A DNA stretch of 64,000 bases from Janthinobacterium rivuli (GTDB taxonomy: Bacteria; Pseudomonadota; Gammaproteobacteria; Burkholderiales; Burkholderiaceae_D). Both the position numbers and the translations under genes were made by a program. The notes beneath the pieces are model-generated. The model searched no databases. It worked only from the letters and a program-made list of their open reading frames with translations, and was not told where the DNA came from. The stretch is taken from positions 682,001-746,000 of the forward strand of contig NZ_CP121464.1 of NCBI RefSeq assembly GCF_029690045.1. Reading direction: 5' to 3'. Of the stretch, positions 10,701 through 19,110 are shown one piece after another. Within the stretch, counting starts at the first letter, position 1. Each line of letters starts with the position of its first letter.

Positions 10701-13484
10701 GACGCGGCCAATATCGAACTGGCGCGCCAGATGGTGCAGGCGCACGCCTACTGGCGCCTGAAGGGATTGATCGTCGACCTGGTGATCTGGTACGAAGAAC
10801 AGTCGGGCTACCGCCAGCTGCTGCACGACCAGATCATGGGCCTGATCGCCTCGGGCATCGACGCGCAGGCGATCGACCGCCCTGGCGGCATTTTCGTGCG
10901 CCTGGCCGAGCAGATCGCCAATGAAGACCGCATCTTGCTGCAATCGGTGGCGCGCGCCATCATCAGCGACTTGCGCGGCACCCTGGCCGAGCAGGTCAAG
11001 CGCCCACCGAGCCCCGTGCTGCGCATGCCGCCGCTGTTGCAGGATCCGGCCCGCGAACAGGGCGGCGTGCCGCACCGGGCGCCAGAGCGCGCGCTGATTC
11101 TGGAAAATGGCCTCGGCGGTTTTACGCCCGATGGGCGCGAATACGTGATCACCACGGCAGAAGGCAAGCAGACGCCGGCGCCGTGGTCGAACGTGCTGGC
11201 CAATGCGCAATTCGGCACGGTGGTGTCGGAAGCGGGCCAGGCATATACGTGGAGCGAGAATGCGCATGAATTCCGCCTCACGCCATGGCAGAACGACCCT
11301 GTCTCCGACCTGTCCGGCGAAGCGTTTTATGTGCGCGACGAGCAAAGCGGCCAGTTCTGGTCGCCCTCGTCGCTGCCCGCGCGCGGGAGCGGCGACTACG
11401 TGACGCGCCACGGCTTCGGCTACAGCGTGTTTGAACATAGCGAGGGCGGCATCGCCACGGAACTGTGCACCTATGTGGCGCTCGATGCGGCCGTCAAATA
11501 TTCGGTGATCAAGGTGCGCAACGACAGCGGCGTGCCGCGCCGCCTGTCCGTCACCGGTTACGTGGAATGGGTGATGGCCGACTTGCGCGCCAAGTCCGGC
11601 ATGCACGTGGCCACCGAGGTCGACACGATCAGCGGCGCCCTGTTTGCGCGCAATAACTACAACACGGAGTTTTCGGGCCGCGTCGGCTTTTTCAATACCG
11701 ACGCGAGCATCCGCTCCATCACCTGCGACCGCAATGAATTCATCGGCCGCAATGGCAGCCTGGCGCAGCCGGCGGCGCTGCGCCGCGTGCGCCTGTCCGG
11801 CAAGGCGGGCACGGGACTGGACCAGTGTGCCGCCATTCAGGTGCCGTTCGAACTGCAGCCGGGACAGGAGCGCGACATCGTCTTCATCCTCGGCGTGGGC
11901 GGGCGCCGCAATGCCGACGCCAGCACCATGGTGCAGCGCCACGCGGGCAAGGAAGCGGCGCGCATGGCACTCGACGCCGTGCGCGCGCACTGGGACAGTA
12001 CTCTGGGCGCCGTGCGCATCGAAACGCCCGATCCGTCGCTCGACGTGATCGCCAATGGCTGGCTGATGTACCAGACCATCGCCTGCCGTTTGTGGGCGCG
12101 CAGCGGCTATTACCAGTCGGGCGGCGCCTACGGTTTCCGCGACCAGTTGCAGGATGCGATGGCGATGATACACACGGCGCCGCAGCTGCTGCGCAAGCAT
12201 TTATTGCTGTGCGCGGCGCACCAGTTTGTCGAGGGCGACGTGCAGCACTGGTGGCATCCGCCGTCGGACCGGGGCGTGCGCACGCACTGCTCTGACGATT
12301 ACCTGTGGCTGCCGCTGGCCGCCTGTCGCTATGTGATCGCCACGGGCGACGTTAACGTGCTGTCGGAAGTGGCGCCCTTCATCGAGGGGCGTGCCGTCAA
12401 GCCGGAAGAGGATTCGTATTACGACTTGCCCGTGCGTTCGGGCGAGTCGGCCGACCTGTACGAGCATTGCGTGCGCGCCATCCGCCATGGCCTGCGCCTG
12501 GGCGTGCACGGTTTGCCGTTGATGGGTTCCTGCGACTGGAACGACGGCATGGACAAGGTGGGTGAACATGGCAAGGGCGAGAGCGTGTGGCTGGCCTTCT
12601 TCCTGTATGAAGTGCTGCAGCGTTTCGCCGAAGTGGCCCTGCTGCGCGGCGACGCTGCGTTTGCCCAGTTCTGCCGCGACGAAGCCGTGAAACTGGCGGC
12701 CAACGTCGAGGAACATGCGTGGGATGGCGAGTGGTACCGGCGCGCGTATTTCGACGACGGCACCCCGCTGGGATCGCACACCAACGAGGAATGCCAGATC
12801 GATTCGATTTCGCAAAGCTGGGGCGTGCTGTCGGGCGCCGCCAACAAGGAGCGGGTCGCCGGCGCCATGCGCCAGGTCGATGCGCGTCTGGTGCGCCGTG
12901 ATTCCGGCGTGATCCAGTTGCTCGATCCGCCGTTCGACAAGGCCGACCTCAATCCCGGCTACATCCGGGGCTACGTGCCCGGCGTGCGCGAGAACGGCGG
13001 CCAGTACACGCATGCGGCCATCTGGACGGCGATGGCGTTTGCCCGCATGGGCGACGGCGAAAAGGCGTGGGAACTGCTGCGCATGATCAGTCCCGTGCGC
13101 CATGGCGCTGACGCGCAGGCGGTGGCGCGCTACAAGGTGGAACCGTACGTGGTGACGGCCGACGTGTATGCCGTCGCGCCGCACGTGGGACGCGGCGGCT
13201 GGAGCTGGTACACGGGATCGTCCGGCTGGCTGTACCGGCTGATCGTCGAATCCCTGCTGGGCCTGACGCGCGAAGCGAACGTGCTGCGCTTGGCGCCGAC
13301 CATGCCGGCCGAGTGGGACAGTTTCAAGCTGCATTACCGCTTCGGCGCCAGCAGCTATGCCATCACGGTGGAGCAGGCACAGGGGCGCCCTGCGGGCTTG
13401 TCGCTCGATGGCGTGGCGCAGCAGGGCAACAGCATCGCCCTGCGCGACGAGGGCCGCGAGTATGCGGTGCTGCTGCTGGTCTAG
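4794..13484 (+). CDS. ndvB: Cyclic beta-1,2-glucan synthase (NdvB/ChvB family)
   Basis: 2896 residues, close to the roughly 2830 of known ChvB/NdvB. The enzyme makes periplasmic cyclic beta-1,2-glucan from UDP-glucose at the inner membrane. Order seen: N-terminal region; membrane helices around 429-488; a GT84 glycosyltransferase domain with LDTDTQLPRDA (about 664-674) and RRQRWIRGDW (about 810); more membrane helices around 856-1022; glucoamylase-like and repeated GH94-type carbohydrate-binding segments; and a C-terminal GH94 phosphorylase domain with SCDWNDGMDKVG (about 2579). The start is TTG at 4794, supported by GAGG 8 bases upstream; the next ATG (4944) would remove conserved-looking sequence. 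Probable roles are osmoadaptation and host interaction. Its stop overlaps a convergent small gene by 4 bp. Confidence 0.93.
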   Translation: MKEYTAVVTQQIKEQISKVKEIFRDHSLAPDTFDAARDDALPLRSELFSAMQMAAHGKHVAAGHAVGRHHGRDRLLARLADNAALITATVNELTATVKSGRQVTPASEWLLDNFYLIEEQIRTTRRHLPKNYSKELPRLSSGADAGCPRVYKIALEIISHGDGRVDLENLCHFVEAYQDVATLTLGELWAVPIMLRLALIENLRRVAVRVADDRMQRDLANTWADQMTEIAERNPSGLILLVADMARSNPPMTSAFVAELSRRLQGQSSSLTLALSWLTHKLAESGLTIEQQIQSEIGQQAADQVSIANSIGSLRFLGTMDWQEFVETMSVVEQTLRLDPAGTYGLMDFATRDSYRHAIERIAKRSARSEVEVAEMVVQLAHTHGNGNDARRGHIGFYLVGRGVLVLEKQAGARLPFIEALQHTARAAPLAVYLGAICFLSLATSALLLERAVRHGVQGWPLAALGALALLGSSQLSVAVVNWLATLMTSPHPLPRMDYQAGIPSDARGIVVVPTLIYSQQNVAALCEALEVRYLANRDPNLRFCLLTDFVDAEAQTMPGDEALLRQAQETIRALNEKYRVEGVEFKENGDPADPEELGHVGPFLLLHRPRLWNSQQNAWMGQERKRGKLSDLHAFLRGGARDKFSLVEGELRGLRTIKYVITLDTDTQLPRDAAREFIATMMHPLNRPVLDAAGTRVVAGYGILQPRVAVALPSANASRYELLCGGEPGIDPYTRTVSDLYQDVFYEGSFIGKGIYDLDMFERVLGQRLPDNKILSHDLLEGCYLRAGLLSDSQLYEEYPARYDADVSRRQRWIRGDWQLVGWLLGRVPGRAGKRERNPLSMLSRWKLFDNLRRSVVAPATTVSLLLVWGFLPHVAFWSAAVLAIIFLPPVFSALYDLLRKPRDTLWRQHLAAFERRCGVQFSHAMLTLVFLPYEAWISLDAIVRTLWRLGVSHKHLLDWRASNLHVSSGSQADCWRAMWCSPALALATFGALLHWRPEALPAAAVVLLLWLAAPAIAWWISRPIERAVARLSAEQGRFLHGVARKTWAYFDTFVGPDDHWLPPDNMQEHPNLVVAHRTSPTNIGLALLANLTAYDFGYLTLGQLIERSRATLHSMGELERFQGHFYNWYDTQTLKALQPMYISTVDSGNLAGHLLTLQPGLVELYDTPIIGAQIVQGIRTTAQVLQEFIAAEGEGKAMRESMTLLQAQAAPASLAEWHAYLAAANGAADALLSLTLQSEDGDLSMWAGALARQCRAALAELLQLAPWAAHAGVDAALMRVPTLRELANLEAPEGTPPELAVLLAQGREQAGRHMRDIAHAAGQARDFAQIEYGFLYNPATKLLAIGYNVSERRLDPSYYDLLASEVRLASFIAIAQGQLPQEHWFALGRQLCMVAGQPVLLSWSGSMFEYLMPLLVMPNYPNTLLDQTYHSVIEAQIDYGRQRDVPWGISESGYNTVDASLNYQYRAFGVPGLGLKRGLADDLVVAPYASMMGLMVQPEASCQNLQRMQAAGYMGRYGFFEAIDFTTARLPRGQGSAIIRSFMVHHQGMGFLALSYLLHDRPMQRRFESDPLLQSALLVLQERTPQAGAFYSNTAELAVLRSGAPEQAMPMRILTQANSAVPETQLLSNGRYHVMVSNAGGSYSRWKDLSVTRWREDSTRDNWGNFCYLRDLDDGEVWSTMYQPTLAEPKKYEVIFSEGRAEFRRADHGLDLYTEIVVSPEDDIEIRRTRISNNSNRQRRIEITSFAEVVMAPAAADAAHPAFSKLFVQTEILAHEKAILCTRRPRSKEEQMPWLLHVMTVHDIERYDVSFETDRARFIGRGNTAQLPQALQESGPLSGGHGSVLDPIVAIRYVITLEPDQAVTVDSVTGMAEQREAALHLIDKYQDRHLADRVFELAWTHSQVVLRQLNASEADAQLYARLANAVIYPNAALRAEASILIKNQRGQSGLWAYAISGDLPIVLLQIRDAANIELARQMVQAHAYWRLKGLIVDLVIWYEEQSGYRQLLHDQIMGLIASGIDAQAIDRPGGIFVRLAEQIANEDRILLQSVARAIISDLRGTLAEQVKRPPSPVLRMPPLLQDPAREQGGVPHRAPERALILENGLGGFTPDGREYVITTAEGKQTPAPWSNVLANAQFGTVVSEAGQAYTWSENAHEFRLTPWQNDPVSDLSGEAFYVRDEQSGQFWSPSSLPARGSGDYVTRHGFGYSVFEHSEGGIATELCTYVALDAAVKYSVIKVRNDSGVPRRLSVTGYVEWVMADLRAKSGMHVATEVDTISGALFARNNYNTEFSGRVGFFNTDASIRSITCDRNEFIGRNGSLAQPAALRRVRLSGKAGTGLDQCAAIQVPFELQPGQERDIVFILGVGGRRNADASTMVQRHAGKEAARMALDAVRAHWDSTLGAVRIETPDPSLDVIANGWLMYQTIACRLWARSGYYQSGGAYGFRDQLQDAMAMIHTAPQLLRKHLLLCAAHQFVEGDVQHWWHPPSDRGVRTHCSDDYLWLPLAACRYVIATGDVNVLSEVAPFIEGRAVKPEEDSYYDLPVRSGESADLYEHCVRAIRHGLRLGVHGLPLMGSCDWNDGMDKVGEHGKGESVWLAFFLYEVLQRFAEVALLRGDAAFAQFCRDEAVKLAANVEEHAWDGEWYRRAYFDDGTPLGSHTNEECQIDSISQSWGVLSGAANKERVAGAMRQVDARLVRRDSGVIQLLDPPFDKADLNPGYIRGYVPGVRENGGQYTHAAIWTAMAFARMGDGEKAWELLRMISPVRHGADAQAVARYKVEPYVVTADVYAVAPHVGRGGWSWYTGSSGWLYRLIVESLLGLTREANVLRLAPTMPAEWDSFKLHYRFGASSYAITVEQAQGRPAGLSLDGVAQQGNSIALRDEGREYAVLLLV

Positions 13485-13690
13485 TCTTGCCAGGTGTCGT
13501 CATCGGGACGGCGCCGGCCAAGCAGCAGGATCAGGCCGGCGCCGAGCAGCAACAGGTCGCGCGTGCGCACTTCGGGTGCGGACTGCGTTGCCGTCTGAGA
13601 GGGGGAGCTCACGGGTGTCGCCATGGCGGCGGGGAACTGGCTTGCGCAGGCGGCCAGGCACAGCGCCGCCACTTTTCCATTTAACTGCAT
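13481..13690 (-). CDS. Small exported protein with C-terminal hydrophobic anchor
   Basis: 69 residues: a signal peptide with probable cleavage after AMA (about residue 23), a Ser/Thr/Pro/Gln-rich spacer, then one hydrophobic helix (LLLLGAGLILLLG) followed by RRRPDDD. The layout resembles the tail of sorted proteins (helix plus Arg cluster) but lacks a PEP motif. A good SD (TGAGGA) lies 6 bases before the ATG. Its 3' end overlaps the glucan synthase stop by 4 bp on the other strand. Function unknown. Confidence 0.6.
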   Translation of the reverse strand: MQLNGKVAALCLAACASQFPAAMATPVSSPSQTATQSAPEVRTRDLLLLGAGLILLLGRRRPDDDTWQD

Positions 13691-13705
13691 AGATTCCTCA
13701 AGAAA

Positions 13706-13733
13706 GCGCGCCGACCGTTCGGAATCGGCGCGC
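13706..13733 (-). terminator. Strong hairpin between the GDT1-family gene and the small exported gene
   Basis: Perfect 9-bp arms GCGCGCCGA (13706-13714) and TCGGCGCGC (13725-13733). On the minus strand it is followed by TTTCTT. It may terminate the upstream exporter transcript, or form a leader hairpin just ahead of the SD of the small exported protein. Confidence 0.5.
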
Positions 13734-13803
13734 CAGTATTCATGTCCACGACATTGTAATTATGAACATGAATATTGTAAATGAGAAATTATCTGTGCTT
13801 GTG

Positions 13804-14379
13804 TCAAAATCCCAGTGCCGCACCCGCACCGAGCAGGGTCGCCACGCCCAGCACGGCAAACACCAGCGCCGCGATGCCGTGCACGAGGCGCAGCGGGACG
13901 CGGTTGGCGATCCTGTCGCCCAGGTAGACGGCCGGCACGTTAGCCAGCATCATGCCGAAGGTGGTGCCCAGCACGACAGAGACAATATCGTGATAGCGCG
14001 CCGCCAGCGCCACGGTCGCCACCTGCGTTTTATCTCCCATTTCCGCCATGAAGAAGGCGATCAGGGTGGTCAGGAAGACGCCGTACTTGGCCAGCTTCGT
14101 TTCGTCTTCATCGAGCTTGTCGGGGATCAGGGTCCAGGCGGCCATGGCGAGGAACGATACGCCGAGCACCCAGCGCAGTACGTCGGGCCCCAGCATGCTG
14201 GTGATCCAGGCGCCGACGGCGGCGGCAAACGCGTGGTTGGCGATGGTGGCGACGAAAATGGCCAGCACGATGGGCAGGGGTTTGCGGAATTTGGCGGCCA
14301 GCAGAAAGGCCAGGAGTTGGGTTTTGTCGCCGATTTCAGCGAGACCGACGATGCCGGTGGAGATGAGGAATGCTTCCAT
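13804..14379 (-). CDS. TMEM165/GDT1 (UPF0016) family cation exporter, probably Mn2+
   Basis: 191-residue polytopic inner-membrane protein with two copies of the family signature E-x-G-D-K-T (EIGDKTQ near residue 15 and EMGDKTQ near residue 115) in two homologous three-helix halves. Family members export Mn2+ (or Ca2+) in exchange for protons. I chose the ATG at 14379 (MEAFLISTG); an in-frame upstream TTG would extend into the riboswitch platform. A yybP-ykoY type RNA lies directly upstream, which strongly supports manganese as the substrate. Confidence 0.9.
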   Translation of the reverse strand: MEAFLISTGIVGLAEIGDKTQLLAFLLAAKFRKPLPIVLAIFVATIANHAFAAAVGAWITSMLGPDVLRWVLGVSFLAMAAWTLIPDKLDEDETKLAKYGVFLTTLIAFFMAEMGDKTQVATVALAARYHDIVSVVLGTTFGMMLANVPAVYLGDRIANRVPLRLVHGIAALVFAVLGVATLLGAGAALGF

Positions 14380-14447
14380 GAGATTGCAAGAGGTACACGG
14401 GCCGGACGAATTAACCAATGATCCACGGGCGACTCCGGCCCATGCGG

Positions 14448-14563
14448 CCGCCCTGGATCAATGGTCTCGTCAAGTTTTTCAACCACCTGCACCATGGCCT
14501 GCGGGCCAATCATGTTGATACAGGTTCCCGCGGCGTGACCGCGGGACGACTACTCCCCAATGT
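14448..14563 (-). ncRNA. yybP-ykoY (Mn2+) riboswitch
   Basis: On the minus strand the conserved blocks appear in order: GGGGAGTAG (14551-14559 region), a GC-rich stem CCCGCGG/CCGCGGG, ATCAACATGATT, a second stem, and TTGACGAGACC closing the aptamer. Downstream, TGATCCA-GGGCG and CGCCC-TGGATCA (about 14418-14452) form a long stem that could be the expression platform ahead of the exporter start at 14379. Known members of this class turn on Mn2+ exporters when Mn2+ is high. Confidence 0.88.
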
Positions 14564-14716
14564 TCGAGGCGCATCATACGCCAATGCCTGCGCCGGCGCC
14601 AGTGCTGCCGGGGCACGGTGCTACCTGGTGTGTGGGACTTCGACAACAATGATCGATTTGAAAACAGACTCGACTTAGAATGCAGTTCTGTCCACGACTC
14701 CCAGATGGAATGCGCC

Positions 14717-17110
14717 ATGCCGGTCCTTGTCCGCTTGCTTGCCTTGTGTTTGACCCTGTTTGCTCCCTTGTCCGGCCTGTGCGCCGCGGCGCCCTTCGAC
14801 GACAAGTTCCGCCAGCTGGAAGAACTGCTGCCCACGCCGAACAACTACCGCACGGCGTCCGGCGCGCCGGGCCACGCCTACTGGCAGCAGCGCGCCGATT
14901 ACGTGATTCGCGCCACGCTCGATGAGGAACGCCGCGCCATCACGGCCAGCGAACAGATCACCTACCACAACCGCTCGCCCGACAGCCTCGCGTATCTGTG
15001 GCTGCAGCTGGACCAGAATGGCTTGCGCCAGGATGCCGACCAGCGCCGCGTATTGAGCGCCCCATCGCGCCAGGCCTGGCTCAGTGGCAGCGAGGACGAA
15101 GCGCTGAAGTTCGAGGACTTGCGCGCCCTCCATGCGGGCCGAGAATTTGACGGCGGCTTCAAGCTCACCGCCGTGAAGGCGGCCAGCGGCAAGCCGCTGC
15201 CGCATGTCGTCAACCAGACCATGCTGCGCATCGATTTGCCGGCGGCGCTGGCGCCCGGCCAGAGCATCACGTTCAATATCGACTGGTCGTATCAGATCAA
15301 TGACCAGAAGGTGCTGGTCGAGCGCTCTGGCTACGAATATTTTGAAGACGACAAGAACACGATCTTCCAGATCGCGCAGTGGTTCCCGCGCATGGCCGCC
15401 TACTACGACGCCGTCGGCTGGCAGCACAAGCAGTTCCTCGGCTCCGGTGAATTCACCCTGGAGTTTGGCGACTACGAGCTGTATCTGACGGTGCCGGGCG
15501 ATCACGTGGTGGCTGCCACGGGAGAGCTGCAAAATCCTGCTAGCGTGCTGAGCGCGGCGCAGCGCGAGCGCCTGGCGCGGGCGAAAAACAGCAACACGCC
15601 GCTGCTGGTGATCACGCCGCAGGAAGCGCTGGCGGCGGAGAAGGGCCGCGCGGCGGGCATGAAAACCTGGCACTTCAAGGCGGCCAATGTGCGCGACGTG
15701 GCGTGGGCGTCGAGCCGCAAGTTCATCTGGGATGCGCAGGGCCTGGACAGCGGCGGCAAGCGCGTGATGGCCATGTCGTATTACCCGAACGAGGGCAACC
15801 CGCTGTGGCAGCAGTACAGCACGCGCGCCGTCGTGCACGCGATCGAGCAGTACAACAAGTACAGTTTCGACTATCCGTATCCAAACGCGATCTCCGTCAA
15901 CGGCGCCGTGGGCGGCATGGAGTATCCGATGATTGCGTTCAATGGCGGGCGCCCCGTGAAGGACAAGAAGACGGGGGAGCTCACGTACTCGAAGACGGCC
16001 AAATATGACCTGATCGGCGTGATCATCCACGAAGTGGGCCACAATTATTTCCCCATGATCGTCAACTCGGACGAGCGCCAGTGGACGTGGATGGACGAGG
16101 GCCTCAACTCCTTCCTGCAGTACCTGGCCGAGCAGGCGTGGGAAGAGCATTTCCCGTCGTGGAATGGCGAGCCGCGCAAGATCGTCGACTACATGCGCAG
16201 CCAGAACCAGGTGCCCATCATGACCAATTCCGAGTCCCTGCTGCAGTTTACGGCGAACGCCTACGACAAGCCGGCCACGGCGCTCAACATCCTGCGCGAG
16301 ACCATCCTCGGGCGCGAACTATTCGACTTCGCCTTCAAGCAGTATGCCTTGCGCTGGAAGTTCAAGCGCCCGACGCCGGCCGACTTTTTCCGCACCATGG
16401 AAGACGCTTCCGGTACGGACCTGGACTGGTTCTGGCGCGGCTGGTTCTATACCACCGACGCGGTCGACATCAGCATCGACGGCATCAGCGAATATGGCGT
16501 GAGCACGAAGAACCCGGAAGTCGAGAAGGCGTGGAAGAAGGCGCAGAAGGCCGCGCAGCCGATCTCGATTTCGGACCAGCGCAACAAGACGCTGCCGAAG
16601 AAGGTCGATGCCGATCCCGCGCTGAAGGATTTTTATAACCGGCACGATGAATTCACGGTCACCAACAAGGACCGCAACAGCTATGCGGAAGAGCAGGAAA
16701 CGCTGGAGCCGTGGGAGCGCAAGCTGCTGGAACAGCGCAACATGGGCAAGCATTTGTACCTGGTCGACTTTTCGAATATCGGCGGCCTGGTGATGCCCTT
16801 GATCCTGGAAATCGAACTGAAAAGCGGCAAGAAGATTATCGAGCGCGTGCCGGCCGAAGTGTGGCGCTATGCGCCGCACAAGATCAGCAAGGTGATCGTC
16901 ACGGACGAACCGATGGTGGGCCTGGTGCAGGACCCGTACTGGGAGACGGCCGACATCGACACCAGCAACAATGCGTGGCCGAGAAAAATCACGCCGTCGC
17001 GCCTGGAACTGTTCAAGCAGGACCGCGACAAGAACAACCTGATGAAGGATTTTAATACGCCGCTCAAGGCGCCCGACGCCAAGGCCGAGGCCAAGCCGGA
17101 AGCAAAATAG
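14717..17110 (+). CDS. Exported M1 family zinc metallopeptidase
   Basis: 797 residues from the ATG at 14717, preceded by GGAA 7 bases upstream and followed by a clear signal peptide (LVRLLALCLTLFAPLSGLCA). An M1 gluzincin catalytic site is present: HEVGH at 438-442 and the third zinc ligand E461 in MDEGLNSF, 18 residues after the second histidine. A GGMEYP substrate-binding motif lies upstream. The C-terminal Lys/Glu-rich tail ends in Ala/Lys/Glu repeats. Probably a periplasmic or outer-surface aminopeptidase. In-frame codons upstream (14618, 14705) lack an SD. An intrinsic terminator follows, so it is likely its own transcript although next to a second M1 gene. Confidence 0.9.
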   Translation: MPVLVRLLALCLTLFAPLSGLCAAAPFDDKFRQLEELLPTPNNYRTASGAPGHAYWQQRADYVIRATLDEERRAITASEQITYHNRSPDSLAYLWLQLDQNGLRQDADQRRVLSAPSRQAWLSGSEDEALKFEDLRALHAGREFDGGFKLTAVKAASGKPLPHVVNQTMLRIDLPAALAPGQSITFNIDWSYQINDQKVLVERSGYEYFEDDKNTIFQIAQWFPRMAAYYDAVGWQHKQFLGSGEFTLEFGDYELYLTVPGDHVVAATGELQNPASVLSAAQRERLARAKNSNTPLLVITPQEALAAEKGRAAGMKTWHFKAANVRDVAWASSRKFIWDAQGLDSGGKRVMAMSYYPNEGNPLWQQYSTRAVVHAIEQYNKYSFDYPYPNAISVNGAVGGMEYPMIAFNGGRPVKDKKTGELTYSKTAKYDLIGVIIHEVGHNYFPMIVNSDERQWTWMDEGLNSFLQYLAEQAWEEHFPSWNGEPRKIVDYMRSQNQVPIMTNSESLLQFTANAYDKPATALNILRETILGRELFDFAFKQYALRWKFKRPTPADFFRTMEDASGTDLDWFWRGWFYTTDAVDISIDGISEYGVSTKNPEVEKAWKKAQKAAQPISISDQRNKTLPKKVDADPALKDFYNRHDEFTVTNKDRNSYAEEQETLEPWERKLLEQRNMGKHLYLVDFSNIGGLVMPLILEIELKSGKKIIERVPAEVWRYAPHKISKVIVTDEPMVGLVQDPYWETADIDTSNNAWPRKITPSRLELFKQDRDKNNLMKDFNTPLKAPDAKAEAKPEAK

Positions 17111-17116
17111 GGAAAC

Positions 17117-17142
17117 AGCGCCGGCCGGTCCGGCGCTTTTTT
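17117..17142 (+). terminator. Intrinsic terminator after the first M1 peptidase
   Basis: 8-bp stem AGCGCCGG / CCGGCGCT with loop CCGGT followed by six T residues, directly after the stop codon. Confidence 0.9.
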
Positions 17143-17228
17143 CTGCCGGCCTGCGCCGGAAGTGCTATTCTGCGCGACGCCCCGGCGCACACGGACCGGG
17201 GCTTTCGCAAATCATTCAAAAGACGACC

Positions 17229-19088
17229 ATGCAAACTTTGACCTTCCTGCGCGCGCTGGGCTGTGCGCTACTTTGCCAGGTAACCCTGGCCGCGCACGCC
17301 GACCCCCTCAGCTACGCGCGCTACGACCAGGTGCGCACGCGCGACCTGCAGCTGGACCTGAAAGCGGACTTCAAGCAAAAGACCCTGTCCGGCTATGCCG
17401 AGCTGTCCTTGAACTGGATCGATCCTGCGGCGCGCACCCTGGTGCTCGACACGCGCGATTTGTCGATCGCAAAAGTGCAGGTACAGGACAAGCGCGGCGC
17501 ATGGCAGATGGCGCCGTACCAGCTGGACAAGGCCGACCCGGAAAAGGGCCAGGCGCTGCGCATCACCACCACGGGCCAGCCGGGCAAAGTACGCGTCTAC
17601 TATCACACGGCGCCGAACGCCATCGCGCTGCAGTGGCTCACGCCGCAGCAAACCATGTCGGGCAAGCTGCCTTTCATGTTCAGCCAGTCGCAAAGCATCA
17701 ATGCCCGCTCGTGGGTGCCGTCGCAAGATACGCCGGCCGTGCGCTTTACGTATAGCGCGCGCATCGATGCGCCAGCGGGCATGCGCGTCGTGATGAGCGC
17801 CGAAAATGACGAAAAGGCGACGGGCAAGGGCGGCTGGAAATTCAGGATGCCGCAGCCGATTCCATCGTACTTGCTGGCCATCGCCATAGGCGAACTGGAA
17901 GTGCGCAAACTCGGTCCCCGCTCCGCCGTGTATGCGGAACCGCCGCGCATCAAGGCGGCCGAATACGAGCTGGCCGACACGGAAAAGATGATCCAGGCCG
18001 CCGAAGCGCTGTATGGTCCGTATGGATGGGGACGCTACGACATGATCGTGCTGCCGCCATCGTTCCCCTACGGCGGCATGGAAAACCCGCGCCTGACCTT
18101 CCTCACGCCGACCATGATCGCGGGCGACCGCAGCCTGGTCGACCTGATCGCGCATGAACTGGCCCACTCGTGGTCGGGCAACCTGGTCACCAACGCGTCG
18201 TGGAAGCACATGTGGCTCAACGAAGGCTTCACCACCTACGTCACCACGCGTATCGTCGAGCAGCTGTATGGCAGCGAAGTGGCGCAGATGGGCGTGCAGG
18301 TCGACCAGGAAGAACTGGCCGCCTCGATCCGCGAATTGCCGGCGGCGAAAACGGCATTGATCACGCGCGATGCGGACGCCAACCCGGCCGAAACGTACAC
18401 GGATGACGGCATCATCTACCCGAAAGGCGCCTGGTTCCTGGCCACCATGGAGCGTCGCGCCGGCCGCGCCGTGTTCGACCCTTTCCTGCGCGGCTGGTTC
18501 GACCAGCACGCGTTCCAGAGCGTGACGACGGAGCAGTTCATCGCCTACCTGCGCAAGAACCTGCTGGCGCAGCATCCGGCCGTGATGCCGGAAGCGGAAC
18601 TCGATGAATGGCTGTATGGCACGGGCGTGCCGGCCAGCGCGCAGCGCGCCGTCTCGCCACGCCTGGCGCTGCTCGACCAGCACCGCGACGCCTGGTTGAA
18701 AGGCACATTGCCGACGAAAGACCTGGGCATGGACAAGTGGATCGCCATCGAATCGATGCACTTCCTGAACGACATCAACAACAAGGCCAGCGCGGCGCAA
18801 TTGCGTGAACTGGACCAAGCCTACGGCGTGGGCAAGAGCGGCAACAATGAAGTCGCGTACCGCTTCTACCTGGCCGCCGTGAACGCCGGCTACGACGTGC
18901 AGCAGCCCTTGCAGGCATTCCTGATGAGCGTCGGCCGCCAGAAGTTCGTCGTGCCCCTGTACAGCGCCTTGATGAAGACGCCGCAGGGCCATGCCTGGGC
19001 CAAGGACGTGTATGCGAAGGCGCGTGAACGCTACCACCCGGTGACGCAGGAAAGCGTCGATAAATTGATGGCCGCGCAAGCGCATTGA
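17229..19088 (+). CDS. Exported M1 aminopeptidase, leukotriene A4 hydrolase-like
   Basis: 619 residues with a signal peptide (cleavage near AAHA-DP, residues 22-25). The M1 substrate motif GGMEN is at about 282-286, with zinc site HELAHS (H309, H313) and third ligand E332 in LNEGFTTY. Length, and a C-terminal helical domain with about 150 residues after the catalytic part, match the LTA4 hydrolase/aminopeptidase B branch rather than the 797-residue M1 protein upstream. It likely trims peptides in the periplasm. A serine hydrolase gene starts 22 bp after its stop, so the two are probably co-transcribed. Confidence 0.92.
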   Translation: MQTLTFLRALGCALLCQVTLAAHADPLSYARYDQVRTRDLQLDLKADFKQKTLSGYAELSLNWIDPAARTLVLDTRDLSIAKVQVQDKRGAWQMAPYQLDKADPEKGQALRITTTGQPGKVRVYYHTAPNAIALQWLTPQQTMSGKLPFMFSQSQSINARSWVPSQDTPAVRFTYSARIDAPAGMRVVMSAENDEKATGKGGWKFRMPQPIPSYLLAIAIGELEVRKLGPRSAVYAEPPRIKAAEYELADTEKMIQAAEALYGPYGWGRYDMIVLPPSFPYGGMENPRLTFLTPTMIAGDRSLVDLIAHELAHSWSGNLVTNASWKHMWLNEGFTTYVTTRIVEQLYGSEVAQMGVQVDQEELAASIRELPAAKTALITRDADANPAETYTDDGIIYPKGAWFLATMERRAGRAVFDPFLRGWFDQHAFQSVTTEQFIAYLRKNLLAQHPAVMPEAELDEWLYGTGVPASAQRAVSPRLALLDQHRDAWLKGTLPTKDLGMDKWIAIESMHFLNDINNKASAAQLRELDQAYGVGKSGNNEVAYRFYLAAVNAGYDVQQPLQAFLMSVGRQKFVVPLYSALMKTPQGHAWAKDVYAKARERYHPVTQESVDKLMAAQAH

Positions 19089-19110
19089 ACCTTCTTTGGA
19101 CATCCTGACC

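Noticed and set aside
14600-14716. Longer N-terminus and promoter (TAGAAT at 14676) for the first M1 peptidase
   Set aside because: The upstream residues are not signal-peptide-like, there is no SD, and the -10 lacks a usable -35.
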